Notes: a model not told the origin generated them from the sequence alone. Shown: positions 1 to 9,004, numbered from the stretch's first letter. The stretch is 64,000 nt of DNA from Mesobacillus selenatarsenatis SF-1 (GCF_000813125.1 NZ_BASE01000041.1:1-64000), one strand, 5' to 3'. Numbers and translations: made by a program.

Positions 1-98
1 GATACCCTTATGCAGCTGATTGTGCCGCTATAAGGGTACCATTCGCCAAGAAAGATACCCTTATGCAGCAGTTGGGTCCACCATTAGGGTACCATTCG
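1..98. repeat. Two-unit 53-bp palindromic tandem repeat (cut by window edge)
   Basis: Two copies of a 53-bp unit start at 1 and 54. Each carries an inverted pair of TACCCTTA (3-10, 56-63) and TAAGGGTA or TTAGGGTA (31-38, 84-91), followed by CCATTCG. The array may continue left of the window. Its architecture resembles the 52-bp hairpin arrays further along, but the sequence is unrelated to them. No coding potential is apparent. Confidence 0.7.
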
Positions 99-210
99 TT
101 TATCTGAAAATTTTGCAGGATCAGCAGGAAATAATCTCGATTTAAAAGGGATTTTTACCATCTATGTAGAAATTACTAGAAAAATGGGAATCCGACAAGG
201 AGGCTTTCTG

Positions 211-1794
211 GTGAGTAGTGCTAACATAGCTGATGAGATTAAGGCACTGAAAGAGAAAATAGCCGCTTTAGAACGAGAAAATTCCTCTTTAATAGAGTGG
301 AAGAATAAGCATCAGCGGACAGCCACTGACTGTTCTGTTCAAATGGTCCCAGCTGACGGTCCAGCAAAAAGTTTTGATGAAAGATTTATTAAAGACGATG
401 GTTTGTTAAAAAACTTATTCCTCGAAACATTGGATGGAATTGTGTTTTGGGGCAAGTGTGGACGAATCATTGCTGCTAACGAAGCAACCTGCAAGATTTT
501 CGGACTCACTAATGAAGAGATGTTAAAGCATAAAATTTCGGACTTCATTTATCAAAAAGATGAGAAATATAGCGAGATGAAACAAATTATCAATGAAAAA
601 GGCGCGCTGCGCGATGAAGCGTTTTTTCTGCTGCCAAGTGGAGAAACGAGACTGCTGGAATTTACTGTTAAGCTCAATGCGGGCGACGGCTATCATATGA
701 CTATTGTTCGTGACGCAAGTGAGCGTTACCATATGGAACAAAAGCTTCGGAAAAGCGAAGAGCGATTTCGGAGGATTTTTGAGGGCTCGATTGAGGGAAT
801 GATTCTTTGGGATGAAAATTGCCAACACTATGAAATCAACCCCTCTGGCATGGCAAAACTGGAATTGAAGCCGGAAGACCTGGAGGAGAAAAACTTTCGG
901 AAGCTTTTCATGAATCTTGGGCTTTCAGAAGAATTAATCGATGAAAAGGTGCAAGCACTGCTTCGAAAAGGCAGGCTAGATGGAAGAATTACCATTCCGT
1001 ATGAAGAAGGCAGGATGAAGCACTTTGAATACACTGTCAAACACCAATTAATAGACAGCTTGAATCTTATTGTTTTCAGGAATATCACTGAAAAAATAGA
1101 GATGGAAGCCCAGCTCCATAAATCAGATACGCTTAATATGCTGGGAGAGCTGGCAGCGGGTATTGCCCATGAAATCCGCAATCCAATGACTGCGCTAAAA
1201 GGGTTCATCCAGCTGCTCGAAAATAGTACAGGCGATGCGTATTCGTTATACTTCCAGGTAATCAAGACTGAACTCCAAAGAATCGACTCGATCATCAACG
1301 AGTTCCTGATTTTGGCTAAACCTCAGTCAATAAAATATGAGAATACCGATATTTCAAAAATAATGAATGAGACGGCGGCCCTTCTTACTGCGCAGGCTGT
1401 GCTACATGATGTGCAAATTAAAACTTTATATGACGATGATTTGCCAAAAATCCTGTGTGAACCTAATCAACTAAAGAAGGTCTTTATCAATATTATAAAA
1501 AACGCGATAGAAGTGATGCCTAAGGGCGGCTTAGTTAGTGTGACGGTCAGCCAGGCACCAGGAAACAGGATACATATATGCATCCAGGATGAAGGAGAAG
1601 GAATTCCTGCTGAAAAGATCAAAAAGCTTGGAGAACCTTTTTACACAACCAAGGAAAGAGGAACAGGCCTCGGGTTGATGGTTACCTTCAAAATCATTGA
1701 AGAACATGGTGGCACAATTGAAATTGAGAGCAAGGTCGGGGACGGAACAAACTTTCATATTTATTTGCCAATAACCAGGGAAATGTCTGATTAA
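211..1794 (+). CDS. PAS-domain sensor histidine kinase (sporulation-kinase type)
   Basis: Cytoplasmic sensor kinase of about 527 residues with no membrane segment. A short N-terminal coiled coil is followed by two PAS domains (roughly residues 65-180 and 185-300). Then come a HisKA dimerisation domain with the phospho-accepting His near residue 320 in AHEIRNP, and a HATPase_c domain with N-box (NIIKNAIEVM), G1 (DEGEGIP) and G2 (GTGLGL). This layout is that of KinA/KinE-like kinases feeding the sporulation phosphorelay; assignment to that pathway is inference. The GTG at 211 is preferred because AAGGAGG lies 7 nt upstream; an in-frame ATG at 184 has no such site. No response regulator is adjacent, as is usual for orphan sporulation kinases. 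Confidence 0.85.
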   Translation: MSSANIADEIKALKEKIAALERENSSLIEWKNKHQRTATDCSVQMVPADGPAKSFDERFIKDDGLLKNLFLETLDGIVFWGKCGRIIAANEATCKIFGLTNEEMLKHKISDFIYQKDEKYSEMKQIINEKGALRDEAFFLLPSGETRLLEFTVKLNAGDGYHMTIVRDASERYHMEQKLRKSEERFRRIFEGSIEGMILWDENCQHYEINPSGMAKLELKPEDLEEKNFRKLFMNLGLSEELIDEKVQALLRKGRLDGRITIPYEEGRMKHFEYTVKHQLIDSLNLIVFRNITEKIEMEAQLHKSDTLNMLGELAAGIAHEIRNPMTALKGFIQLLENSTGDAYSLYFQVIKTELQRIDSIINEFLILAKPQSIKYENTDISKIMNETAALLTAQAVLHDVQIKTLYDDDLPKILCEPNQLKKVFINIIKNAIEVMPKGGLVSVTVSQAPGNRIHICIQDEGEGIPAEKIKKLGEPFYTTKERGTGLGLMVTFKIIEEHGGTIEIESKVGDGTNFHIYLPITREMSD

Positions 1795-1815
1795 ATTAAA
1801 TCAGGCGTTTTTTTT
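1787..1815 (+). terminator. Terminator of the histidine kinase gene
   Basis: A 6-bp stem CTGATT/AATCAG overlaps the stop codon and is followed by GGCG and a run of eight or more T. The stem is short, so efficiency is uncertain. Confidence 0.5.
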
Positions 1816-1821
1816 GATAAA

Positions 1822-2005
1822 GGCTGTTTTCGTAAAGATTATTGTTAAAATCCTAAAGCCGATTTTAACGTAATATTAAGCCATTTTGTAGGTCGGTATT
1901 AGGTTTGCATGCTCTTTTCTCATATAAAGAATCAACTTTGCGAATAAAAATGGGGCATTCAGTCCTATTTTGTAGTCAAAAGCACCAAAGATTGAGAAAA
2001 GAGCC
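1822..2005. mobile_element. MITE-like element, copy A (184 bp)
   Basis: A non-coding element with terminal inverted repeats GGCTGTTTTC and GAAAAGAGCC (9 of 10 matching). It is flanked by a perfect 8-bp direct repeat TTGATAAA (1814-1821 and 2006-2013). It is about 80% identical by eye to copy B at 51044-51228. Each half can fold: GTTAAAATC pairs with GATTTTAAC in the left half, and an internal GCTCTTTTCTCA pairs with the right terminus. It has no open reading frame of note, so it would depend on a transposase in trans. The 8-bp duplication and GGCTnTTTTC ends would fit an ISL3-like transposase, but that is inference. Confidence 0.8.
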
Positions 2006-2108
2006 TTGATAAAAGCTTTGTTGGAAACAGTCTCTAAAACCTAACGCAGTAATTTCTTTTAAAAAATTTTTTCTCATTTTCCTTTTAAAATAATGAAGAA
2101 TGTATTAT

Positions 2109-2142
2109 ATTAGATATATAACTAATTAGATTAATATCTAAT
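2109..2142. promoter_or_regulatory. Candidate operator of the ArsR/DUF2087 gene
   Basis: An AT-rich inverted repeat ATTAGATAT (2109-2117) / ATATCTAAT (2134-2142) with a palindromic centre CTAATTAG lies just upstream of the ribosome binding site of the ArsR-family gene. ArsR regulators often bind such sites over their own promoters, so autoregulation is inferred. Confidence 0.5.
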
Positions 2143-2158
2143 CGAGTGGAGTGGTTTA

Positions 2159-2743
2159 ATGCAACTGGATAAAATTGTTGCTTTTCATAAAGCAATGGGG
2201 GACCCAACAAGGTTAAGAATAGTGGCTTTGCTTGCAAACGGGCCGCTTCATGGCCAGGCAATTGCCGGAAAACTAGGCCTTACCCCGCCGACAATCACAC
2301 ATCATATCAAGAAATTGCGGGATATCAATGTGATCTTCGAGCGCAGGGATAAAAACACGATATATTTTCACTTAAATGAGTCATTAATCAAGCAACAGGC
2401 AAAAACACTTGGCAAGTTAATTGAGAAAAAGGAAGGGGAGGTGGAAGCAATGGTACAACAGAATATCGAAAGACAAAAGGTTATTGAGAATTTCTTTACA
2501 AAAGACGGTAAATTAAAGAACATCCCGGCGCAACGGAAGAAGAAGCTGATGGTATTCGAATATATGGTCCGAGGGTTGAAAGCCGGAAAAAAATATCCAG
2601 AAAAGGAACTGAACGAATATATTACAAAGTTCCATGAGGATTATGCGACAATCAGGAGGGAATTCATCATCAATCATTACATGTATCGTGAAAATGCGAT
2701 ATATGAATTGAACCCTGAAGAGATGTGGGCTAAACCGGAATGA
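2159..2743 (+). CDS. ArsR-family winged-helix regulator with DUF2087 domain
   Basis: A 194-residue DNA-binding protein. Residues 1-85 form a winged helix of the ArsR type (MGDPTRLRIV start, recognition helix around TPPTITHHIKKL, wing ERRDKNTIYF). No cysteine cluster for metal sensing is visible, so the signal is unknown. The C-terminal part (about 115-190, KLKNIPAQRKKKLMVFEYM) matches the DUF2087 family, which is found fused to ArsR domains in Bacillus (YdfF-like). The start is supported by GGAGTGG upstream. It appears monocistronic, bounded by a MITE-like element upstream and a terminator downstream. Confidence 0.8.
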   Translation: MQLDKIVAFHKAMGDPTRLRIVALLANGPLHGQAIAGKLGLTPPTITHHIKKLRDINVIFERRDKNTIYFHLNESLIKQQAKTLGKLIEKKEGEVEAMVQQNIERQKVIENFFTKDGKLKNIPAQRKKKLMVFEYMVRGLKAGKKYPEKELNEYITKFHEDYATIRREFIINHYMYRENAIYELNPEEMWAKPE

Positions 2744-2761
2744 TTTAAAATACACACAGTT

Positions 2762-2794
2762 AAAACCGCCTCAGGATTGTTCTGGGGCGGTTTT
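2762..2794. terminator. Bidirectional terminator between ArsR-type gene and mtnU
   Basis: Hairpin AAAACCGCC / GGCGGTTTT between two convergent genes. Its T-rich and A-rich flanks allow it to serve both strands. Confidence 0.8.
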
Positions 2795-2807
2795 CCTGTG
2801 ATATAAA

Positions 2808-3593
2808 CTAATATAATTCTGGCCGGCGGTCGGCGAAGATGGGAATCTTGCTTCTTGCTTCCTTAACCTCGTCAAGATCGATTTCTGCCAGAAGGATCTC
2901 CTCACCTTCTCCACCTTCTGCAATCACGTCACCCCATGGGCCAATGACCATGGAATGGCCAGCGAATTTATTGTTAGGGTCTGAGCCGGCCCGGTTGCAG
3001 GCTACAACAAAGCATTGGTTCTCAATCGCACGGGCGATGAGCAATGCTCGCCAGTGTTCTAAGCGCTGGATTGGCCATTCAGCAACAACAAACATCGCTT
3101 CGGCTCCATGGAGTGCATGGGCACGGACCCATTCGGGGAACCGAATATCATAGCAAATCAGCCCGGCGAATTTGTGGCCATCTAAAGAAAATACCCCTTT
3201 TTCCTTTCCAGCAGCCAGGTATAGATGTTCATCCATTAGCTTGAATAAGTGGAGCTTGCTGTATATTCCTGCCTGCTCACCATTTTTGTCGAATACAAGC
3301 AGTGTATTCTCAATGCCTGCTTCGGTTTTATTGGCAACCGAGCCGCCAATAAAATGGGAATTGTATTTCTCAGCTGCATCCTTGAAAAACACTTTGGCTT
3401 CTTGTGCTTCTTCTTCTGCAGTGTCTTTTAAATTATCGAGATCATATCCGGTAGTCCAGAGCTCGGGAAGGACAATGATATCAGGATTTTGAGCATTTGC
3501 CTGGTGAATCAGGTCGGAGGCTTTTTTGTAATTTTGTTCAGGATTCCCAAAGGCAATGTCCATTTGCAGGCATGCTATTTTATATTTCATCAT
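2808..3593 (-). CDS. mtnU: MtnU, nitrilase-superfamily amidohydrolase of methionine salvage
   Basis: A carbon-nitrogen hydrolase of 260-261 residues. It shows the nitrilase Glu-Lys-Cys frame: VLPELWTTGYD carries the Glu, KLHLFKLMDEHLY the Lys, and GLICYDIRFPEW the nucleophilic Cys. MtnU (YkrU) probably acts as an omega-amidase clearing the alpha-keto acid amide produced by transamination with glutamine at the last step of the pathway. It is divergent from mtnE with a 124-bp gap, as in B. subtilis. Two adjacent ATG codons (3593 and 3590) are possible; relatives begin MKW/MKY, which favours 3590. Confidence 0.9.
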   Translation of the reverse strand: MMKYKIACLQMDIAFGNPEQNYKKASDLIHQANAQNPDIIVLPELWTTGYDLDNLKDTAEEEAQEAKVFFKDAAEKYNSHFIGGSVANKTEAGIENTLLVFDKNGEQAGIYSKLHLFKLMDEHLYLAAGKEKGVFSLDGHKFAGLICYDIRFPEWVRAHALHGAEAMFVVAEWPIQRLEHWRALLIARAIENQCFVVACNRAGSDPNNKFAGHSMVIGPWGDVIAEGGEGEEILLAEIDLDEVKEARSKIPIFADRRPELY

Positions 3594-3717
3594 TCATCAC
3601 CGCCATACTTTCTGAAAATTATATCTTTACAAGTTACTATTTACGTTATATCATTTGTGACTAGAATTTCAAATAAATATTTTTAATTACTAATATATTT
3701 CCTAAGCAGGTGAGAAA

Positions 3718-4887
3718 ATGGAATTTACACAATCAGATTTGCTTAAAAGCCTGCCCAAGCAGTTCTTTGCTTCACTCGTGCAAAAAGTGGGTGCATATAC
3801 TGAAAAAGGGGCAGACGTTATAAATCTTGGACAGGGCAACCCTGACCAACCGACACCTCAGCACATCGTTGAAAAGTTGAAGCAAGCTGGAGAAAATCCG
3901 GCTAATCATAAATATTCGCCCTTCAGGGGATTGAGCTCGTTAAAAGAAGCTGCAGCAGCATTTTATAAAAGGGAATATGGAGTCAATCTAGATCCAGAAG
4001 AGGAAATTGCCATCCTATTCGGCGGCAAGGCTGGCCTGGTTGAAATTCCTCAATGCCTGTTGAATCCTGGGGACACAATTCTTGTTCCTGACCCGGGTTA
4101 TCCTGACTACTTATCTGGAGTCGAACTTGCAAAGGCGAAGATGGTGACAATGCCACTGAGAGAAGAGAATGACTTTCTGCCTAATTATGCTGAAATAAGT
4201 GCAGAGGATTTGGATCAAGCAAAACTGATGTTTCTCAACTATCCAAATAATCCTACAGGCGCAGTGGCACATCAGGAATTTTTTGATCAGACAATTGAGC
4301 TGGCACGAAGATATGAAATTTGTGTTGTCCACGATTTCGCGTATGGAGCGATTGGCTTCGACGGGAAGAGACCGCAAAGCTTTTTACAGTCAGAGGGTGC
4401 CAAAGACGTAGGTATCGAGATTTATACGCTCTCGAAAACGTATAATATGGCTGGATGGCGTGTTGGCTTTGCAGCGGGGAACAAGAGCGTGATTGCCGCA
4501 ATTAACTTGCTTCAGGACCATATGTATGTTAGCTTGTTTGGTGCTGTCCAGGAAGCTGCAGCAGAAGCTTTGCTAGGACCGCAGGAATGTGTTGCTGAGT
4601 TAAATGATTTATACGAATCAAGAAGAAATGTCCTTATTCACGGTCTGAAAAATATTGGCTGGCACGTCACTGCTCCAAAAGGATCGTTTTTTGCCTGGCT
4701 CAAGGTTCCTGAACAATTCACTTCGGTTGAATTCGCGGATTTCTTGCTTGAAAAAGCACATATTGCAGTTGCGCCAGGTGTAGGATTTGGAGAACATGGA
4801 GAAGGCTTTGTGAGGGTTGGCTTGCTGAGCTCGGAGGAAAGATTGCAAGAAGCAGTCAGCAGAATTGAAAGCTTGGAAATTTTTTAA
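3718..4887 (+). CDS. mtnE: MtnE, transaminase of methionine salvage
   Basis: A fold-type I PLP aminotransferase of 389 residues. The Schiff-base Lys lies in YTLSKTYNMAGWRVG, with the phosphate-contact motifs NYPNNPTG and VHDFAYG. In Bacilli MtnE (YkrV) converts 4-methylthio-2-oxobutyrate to methionine. It sits between mtnU (divergent) and the SAM riboswitch of mtnW. No terminator separates its stop from the riboswitch promoter, which starts only 8 nt later. CAGGTGAG precedes the ATG. Confidence 0.9.
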   Translation: MEFTQSDLLKSLPKQFFASLVQKVGAYTEKGADVINLGQGNPDQPTPQHIVEKLKQAGENPANHKYSPFRGLSSLKEAAAAFYKREYGVNLDPEEEIAILFGGKAGLVEIPQCLLNPGDTILVPDPGYPDYLSGVELAKAKMVTMPLREENDFLPNYAEISAEDLDQAKLMFLNYPNNPTGAVAHQEFFDQTIELARRYEICVVHDFAYGAIGFDGKRPQSFLQSEGAKDVGIEIYTLSKTYNMAGWRVGFAAGNKSVIAAINLLQDHMYVSLFGAVQEAAAEALLGPQECVAELNDLYESRRNVLIHGLKNIGWHVTAPKGSFFAWLKVPEQFTSVEFADFLLEKAHIAVAPGVGFGEHGEGFVRVGLLSSEERLQEAVSRIESLEIF

Positions 4888-4894
4888 AAAATAG

Positions 4895-4923
4895 TTGACA
4901 TTGATTTATGAACCTGACATAAT
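4895..4923 (+). promoter_or_regulatory. Sigma-A-type promoter of the mtnW leader
   Basis: TTGACA (4895-4900), a 17-bp spacer and CATAAT (4918-4923), about 50 bp ahead of the SAM-I aptamer. The -35 box is perfect and the -10 has one mismatch. Confidence 0.75.
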
Positions 4924-4973
4924 CCTAATTAATAAATTCACTTTAACCAATTAAATAACTTGATTAAATTATT

Positions 4974-5130
4974 TTCTTATCAAGAGCAGGCGGAGGGACG
5001 AGCCCGATGAAGCCCGGCAACCGATCCAGCATACTATGCTGGGCACGGTGCTAATTCTTGCAGCGAAAGCTGAAAGATGAGAAGAGTTTAGTGTATTTTC
5101 TAACCTCTTCTTTGTGAAGAGGTTTTTTTA
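4974..5130 (+). promoter_or_regulatory. SAM-I (S-box) riboswitch with terminator
   Basis: The conserved S-box core is visible: AGAGCAGGCGGAGGGAC, then GATGAAGCCCGGCAACC, a P3 hairpin around 5011-5045, GCACGGTGCTAATTC and GAAAGATGAGAAGAG. A terminator follows at 5102-5130 (AACCTCTTC / GAAGAGGTT plus T run). The 3' strand of P1 (GAAGAG) can pair with CTCTTC of the terminator as an antiterminator. This is the classical SAM-off transcription switch, here controlling mtnWXBD. An interspersed repeat lies between this terminator and mtnW. Confidence 0.95.
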
Positions 5131-5158
5131 TTGATTTTTTGTACTTTGATTAATATCT

Positions 5159-5447
5159 AGCTCCAGCGCCTAGCCCCTCGATCGTTTGTCTAGTGTCGCC
5201 TCCTAGAAACTCCGAAACTTCAACTCCGCCGGCAGAAGCAAAAAGCGCTTCTTTGTCGGAGTCTCCAGTTTCTGTGTTTCTGGACAGTCGGCTATACTTT
5301 TCGATTTCGGTCCGCCAATGAAGTCAAAGAACGACTTCACTGGTCGGCCCTCCGAGGCACACGATGTGCTAGACCCGCCAGCCACAGGACGTGGCGTTTT
5401 AGGCGGGCAACGCTTGTCGGGGCTGGACAAGGCGCTTGCGCTTCTCT
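5159..5447 (+). repeat. Modular interspersed repeat, copy R1, in the mtnW leader
   Basis: A 289-bp GC-rich non-coding repeat. Outer arms AGCTCCAGCGCCTAGCCCC and GTCGGGGCTG...GGCGCTTGCGC are partly complementary. Inside are a module ending in GGACAGTCGGCTATAC, a palindrome TGAAGTC/GACTTCA, and a third module with GCCCGCC-type arms. Copies R2-R5 in this window share the outer arms; R4 and R5 share most modules. It ends right before the mtnW ribosome binding site. Confidence 0.85.
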
Positions 5448-5467
5448 AACTGAAAGGATTGATCTAC

Positions 5468-6691
5468 ATGAGTGAAATTACAGCGACATATATAGTCCAC
5501 GATGCTAAACATAATCCAGAGAAAAAAGCAGAGGGGATTGCGCTTGGTTTGACAGTGGGATCCTGGACGGATTTGCCTGAATTGGACCAAAAACAATTAA
5601 AAAAACATAAGGGAAGAGTTGTTTCTGTAGAAGGTTCTGGCCTGGACACCAATTCAGAAACAGTGGCTACAATTAAAATCGCTTATCCTGCCATCAATTT
5701 CTCACCGGACCTGCCAGCCATTCTGACAACTGTATTTGGAAAACTATCGCTTGATGGCAAGGTAAAGCTGGTAGACCTTGATTTCGGAAATGAATTGAAA
5801 AAGGAATTCCCGGGTCCGCGCTTTGGAATTGAGGGAATCAGGAGAAAGCTTGGTGTCTATGACCGGCCATTGCTTATGAGCATCTTCAAGGGTGTCATCG
5901 GACGTGACATGGAGTTTCTGTTAAAGCAGCTAAAAGAACAGAGCCTTGGAGGAGTTGATTTGATCAAGGATGATGAAATCCTGTTTGAAAATGAACTTAC
6001 TCCTTTTGAAAAGAGAATCGCTCTTGGGAAACAGGTTCTCGATGAAGTATATGAATCTACTGGACACAGAACCTTATATGCTGCCAACCTGACAGGAAGA
6101 ACCACACAGCTTAGGGATAAAGCGAGAAGAGCGGCTGAGCTTGGAGCCGACGCCCTGTTGTTCAATGTGTTCGCCTACGGTTTGGATGTCTTGCAGGAAC
6201 TTAGGGAAGATGACGAAATCGGTATTCCGATCATGGCTCACCCGGCTGTAAGTGGTGCGTTAACTTCAGCTGTAGAATATGGATTTTCACATTCTTTGCT
6301 TCTGGGAAAATTACTCCGCTATGCCGGAGCAGACTTCTCGCTGTTCCCGTCACCTTATGGAAGTGTGGCTCTCGAAAAGCAGCAGGCTATATCAATAGCC
6401 GAGGCACTGACTGCTGTGGATCAATTCAAAACGACATTCCCGGTTCCATCAGCAGGTATCCATCCAGGAATGGTGCCATTGCTTGTAAGAGATTTCGGAG
6501 TAGATTCAATCATTAATGCGGGTGGTGGCGTACATGGCCATCCTGGTGGAGCACAAGGGGGCGGCAAGGCATTCAGGCAGGCAATTGAAACAGTTCTTCA
6601 AGGAAAAACGCTTGAAGAGGGCGCACATGAGCAAGAAGAGTTAAAAATTGCTATAGGTCTTTGGGGTTCAGCCGAGGCGGTGGAAAAATGA
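5468..6691 (+). CDS. mtnW: MtnW, 2,3-diketo-5-methylthiopentyl-1-phosphate enolase (RuBisCO-like)
   Basis: A RuBisCO-like protein of 407 residues that enolises 2,3-diketo-5-methylthiopentyl-1-phosphate in methionine salvage; it is not a carboxylase. The Mg/carbamate motif GVDLIKDDE lies near residue 167, with phosphate-binding glycine motifs near the C-terminus ([12 protein letters not shown]). The ATG at 5468 follows AAAGGA with 9-nt spacing; a TTG three codons earlier overlaps that site. It is first in the mtnW-X-B-D operon and overlaps mtnX by ATGA. It is controlled by the upstream SAM-I riboswitch. Confidence 0.95.
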   Translation: MSEITATYIVHDAKHNPEKKAEGIALGLTVGSWTDLPELDQKQLKKHKGRVVSVEGSGLDTNSETVATIKIAYPAINFSPDLPAILTTVFGKLSLDGKVKLVDLDFGNELKKEFPGPRFGIEGIRRKLGVYDRPLLMSIFKGVIGRDMEFLLKQLKEQSLGGVDLIKDDEILFENELTPFEKRIALGKQVLDEVYESTGHRTLYAANLTGRTTQLRDKARRAAELGADALLFNVFAYGLDVLQELREDDEIGIPIMAHPAVSGALTSAVEYGFSHSLLLGKLLRYAGADFSLFPSPYGSVALEKQQAISIAEALTAVDQFKTTFPVPSAGIHPGMVPLLVRDFGVDSIINAGGGVHGHPGGAQGGGKAFRQAIETVLQGKTLEEGAHEQEELKIAIGLWGSAEAVEK

Positions 6692-7350
6692 GCCAGCCAG
6701 TGATTTTTTGTGACTTCGACGGAACAGTAACCGAAAAGGACAATATCATCGCGATCATGAATGAATTTGGCCCTGAAGGATGGGATGAACTAAAGGAAGC
6801 GGTGCTTGATCGCACCATTTCCATAAGGGAAGGCGTGGGGAAAATGTTTTCCCTCCTTCCCGCCCACCTTAGAGAAGAAATCATTGAGTTTGCCGTCAAG
6901 AATGCAAGGATACGCCCTGGTTTTCAGGAATTTCTGGATTACGCCAGTGAAGAAGGAATCCCTGTATACATCGTAAGCGGTGGAATTGACTTTTTCATAG
7001 AACCTATCATTCAACAATTTGGCCCAATTGCAGGAGTTTACTGTAACAGTTCTGATTTTTCAGGAAATACAATCAAAATTAAATGGCCGAACAGCTGCGA
7101 TCAACAATGTTCAAATGATTGCGGCTGCTGCAAACCATCCATCATGAGAAAGTTAGAACAAAGCGGAGATTATAAAATCGTCATTGGTGACTCCGTTACC
7201 GATCTGGAAGCCGCAAAACAAGCAGACTTGGTGCTGGCGAGAGATTACTTGAAGGATAAATGTGAAGAGTGGGAGATTCGGCATCTATCATTTGAAACAT
7301 TTTATGACTGTATTGAAGCTCTTAAATCTGAAATAGGGGTGAAAGGATGA
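6688..7350 (+). CDS. mtnX: MtnX, 2-hydroxy-3-keto-5-methylthiopentenyl-1-phosphate phosphatase
   Basis: A HAD-superfamily phosphatase of 220 residues that removes phosphate from the enol product of MtnW to give the acireductone precursor. Motif [10 protein letters not shown] holds the nucleophilic Asp, motif II is IVSGG, and the acidic motif is [11 protein letters not shown] Cys-rich stretch ([12 protein letters not shown]) near residue 140 is typical of Bacillus MtnX. The ATG at 6688 overlaps the mtnW stop (ATGA), and the gene's end overlaps mtnB the same way, indicating translational coupling. Confidence 0.95.
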   Translation: MSQPVIFCDFDGTVTEKDNIIAIMNEFGPEGWDELKEAVLDRTISIREGVGKMFSLLPAHLREEIIEFAVKNARIRPGFQEFLDYASEEGIPVYIVSGGIDFFIEPIIQQFGPIAGVYCNSSDFSGNTIKIKWPNSCDQQCSNDCGCCKPSIMRKLEQSGDYKIVIGDSVTDLEAAKQADLVLARDYLKDKCEEWEIRHLSFETFYDCIEALKSEIGVKG

Positions 7351-7982
7351 GCATTTTAGAATCGAAGTGGGAAGAACTGGCGGATGTAAAGGCTGAACTG
7401 GCTGAGCGTGATTGGTTTATGGGAACGAGCGGGAACCTTGCGATTAAAGTGAACAGCGACCCAGTGCAATTCCTTGTGACGGCGAGTGGAAAGGATAAGC
7501 GGAAAAGAACTGATGAGGACTTTTTGCTTGTTGACCTATTCGGCCGTCCAGTGGAGGACACGCATTTGAAGCCTTCTGCTGAAACATTGCTCCATGTAGA
7601 GGTATACAGGAAGACAAACGCTGGATGCAGCCTCCATGTCCATACGATTGATAACAATGTCATCTCCGAGGTTTATGGAGACAGGGGCGAGGTGCAATTC
7701 CAGGGACAGGAACTAATTAAGGCTTTCAACATATGGGAGGAAGATGCTGTCCTCAAAATTCCCATTATTCCAAATTATTCGCACATCCCAACCCTTGCTA
7801 AAGCATTCTCGGAGCATGTAGAAGGAGACACTGGGGCAGTTTTGATCCGTAACCATGGCATCACTGTCTGGGGAAGGAACGGATTTGAAGCTAAAAAAAT
7901 TCTCGAAGCTACTGAGTTTTTATTCCGTTACCAGTTAAGATTACTCGAGCACAAACCATTCCAATTGTTCAAGGTAGTTTAA
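7347..7982 (+). CDS. mtnB: MtnB, methylthioribulose-1-phosphate dehydratase
   Basis: A class II aldolase-family enzyme of 211 residues that dehydrates 5-methylthioribulose-1-phosphate. The zinc ligands are in the paired His motif LHVHTIDNN (near residue 95) and the later NHGITVWG. It overlaps mtnX by 4 nt (ATGA). A 63-bp gap separates it from mtnD, with no terminator seen in the gap. Confidence 0.95.
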   Translation: MSILESKWEELADVKAELAERDWFMGTSGNLAIKVNSDPVQFLVTASGKDKRKRTDEDFLLVDLFGRPVEDTHLKPSAETLLHVEVYRKTNAGCSLHVHTIDNNVISEVYGDRGEVQFQGQELIKAFNIWEEDAVLKIPIIPNYSHIPTLAKAFSEHVEGDTGAVLIRNHGITVWGRNGFEAKKILEATEFLFRYQLRLLEHKPFQLFKVV

Positions 7983-8045
7983 ATCAGGATCTTAGAGCAA
8001 TCTCATTAAGTAAATAAAAGACATTATATAAAGGGAGAGATTCAC

Positions 8046-8579
8046 ATGGCATTTATCGTAAAGCAAAACACACAGGAAAAAATTGTAGAAGAGCAGCAGG
8101 TAGAAGCATTTCTGAACGCGCAAGAAGTTATCTATGAAAAGTGGGATATCAATAAGCTGCCAGCAAACCTTCAGGAAAAGTTCCTCTTAACTGATGATGA
8201 AAAACAGCAGATTTTGGAAGCCTTCAAAGCAGAGATTGAAGACATATCTGCACGCAGAGGCTATAAAGCTCAGGACGTCATTTCACTGTCTGACAATACA
8301 CCGAATCTTGACCAGCTGCTTGCAAATTTCAAGCAGGAACACCACCACACTGATGATGAAGTAAGATTCATTGTCAGCGGCCATGGAGTATTTGTCATCC
8401 AGGGCAAGGACGGAGAATTTTTTGAAGTGTTCCTGAATCCAGGAGATCTGATCTCCGTGCCTGAAAATACTCGTCATTACTTCACTCTCCAGGATGACCG
8501 CCAGGTAGTTGCGGTAAGAATTTTCGTGACAACTGAAGGCTGGGTTCCGATTTACGAAGAGGAAAAAGTCAGCCAGTAA
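8046..8579 (+). CDS. mtnD: MtnD, acireductone dioxygenase
   Basis: A cupin-fold dioxygenase of 177 residues that cleaves acireductone to the 2-oxo acid precursor of methionine (Fe form) or off-pathway products (Ni form). The metal motif HHHTDDEVRFIVSG supplies two His and a Glu, and the second cupin motif PENTRHYF supplies the last His. The metal cannot be read from sequence. AAGGGAGAG precedes the ATG. It is the last gene of the salvage operon; no clear terminator follows. Confidence 0.95.
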   Translation: MAFIVKQNTQEKIVEEQQVEAFLNAQEVIYEKWDINKLPANLQEKFLLTDDEKQQILEAFKAEIEDISARRGYKAQDVISLSDNTPNLDQLLANFKQEHHHTDDEVRFIVSGHGVFVIQGKDGEFFEVFLNPGDLISVPENTRHYFTLQDDRQVVAVRIFVTTEGWVPIYEEEKVSQ

Positions 8580-8734
8580 TCATGATGACCGCAAACATTG
8601 TCGAAGAAAAAAATTTTCGCGGTGAATATTGTCTTATTTTGCGAATCTATTTACAATCAAACAAGCATTTGCCATAATTCTTCAAGTAAACTTTTATTTA
8701 TTTAAGGAATTAAAGTAGTAGAGGAGATATAGAA

Positions 8735-8980
8735 GTGTATCATTCGCAAAATACTTTGTTAAAGGAAATTGATCGCGCTAGGGAATTGATGGTGGCTGCT
8801 GCAATGGAATCTGGATACACAAGTGAGGAAACGATCTTTCGAAGCCAGGAACTAGACCGTCTAATTTATGAATATCAAACTTTATGCAAAGAGACGGAAA
8901 TACAGCGGCAAAAAGCAAAAGTTTTATTTAGGCAAATGATTCTGCTGACTAAGAAACAATATATTTTAGCTCATGCGTGA
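8735..8980 (+). CDS. Spo0E-family aspartyl-phosphate phosphatase
   Basis: An 81-residue helical protein with the Spo0E signature SQELDRLI (residues 47-54) in the second of two predicted helices. Family members dephosphorylate Spo0A-P and delay sporulation. It starts at GTG with GAGGAGAT upstream. In B. subtilis spo0E lies just downstream of the mtn cluster, so this is plausibly the positional equivalent, although the protein is near the upper length for short Spo0E-like members and orthology is unproven. Confidence 0.8.
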   Translation: MYHSQNTLLKEIDRARELMVAAAMESGYTSEETIFRSQELDRLIYEYQTLCKETEIQRQKAKVLFRQMILLTKKQYILAHA

Positions 8981-9004
8981 TAACATTCCATCATATCGAA
9001 AAAA

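Noticed and set aside
5203-5430. Open frames within the interspersed repeats R1, R4 and R5
   Set aside because: They recur because the repeat is conserved, lie in GC-rich palindromic DNA, lack ribosome sites, and resemble no protein family.
8580-8650. Terminator after mtnD (ACCGC/GCGGT)
   Set aside because: The stem is only 5 bp with a long loop and no proper T tract; the mtnD transcript end is left open.
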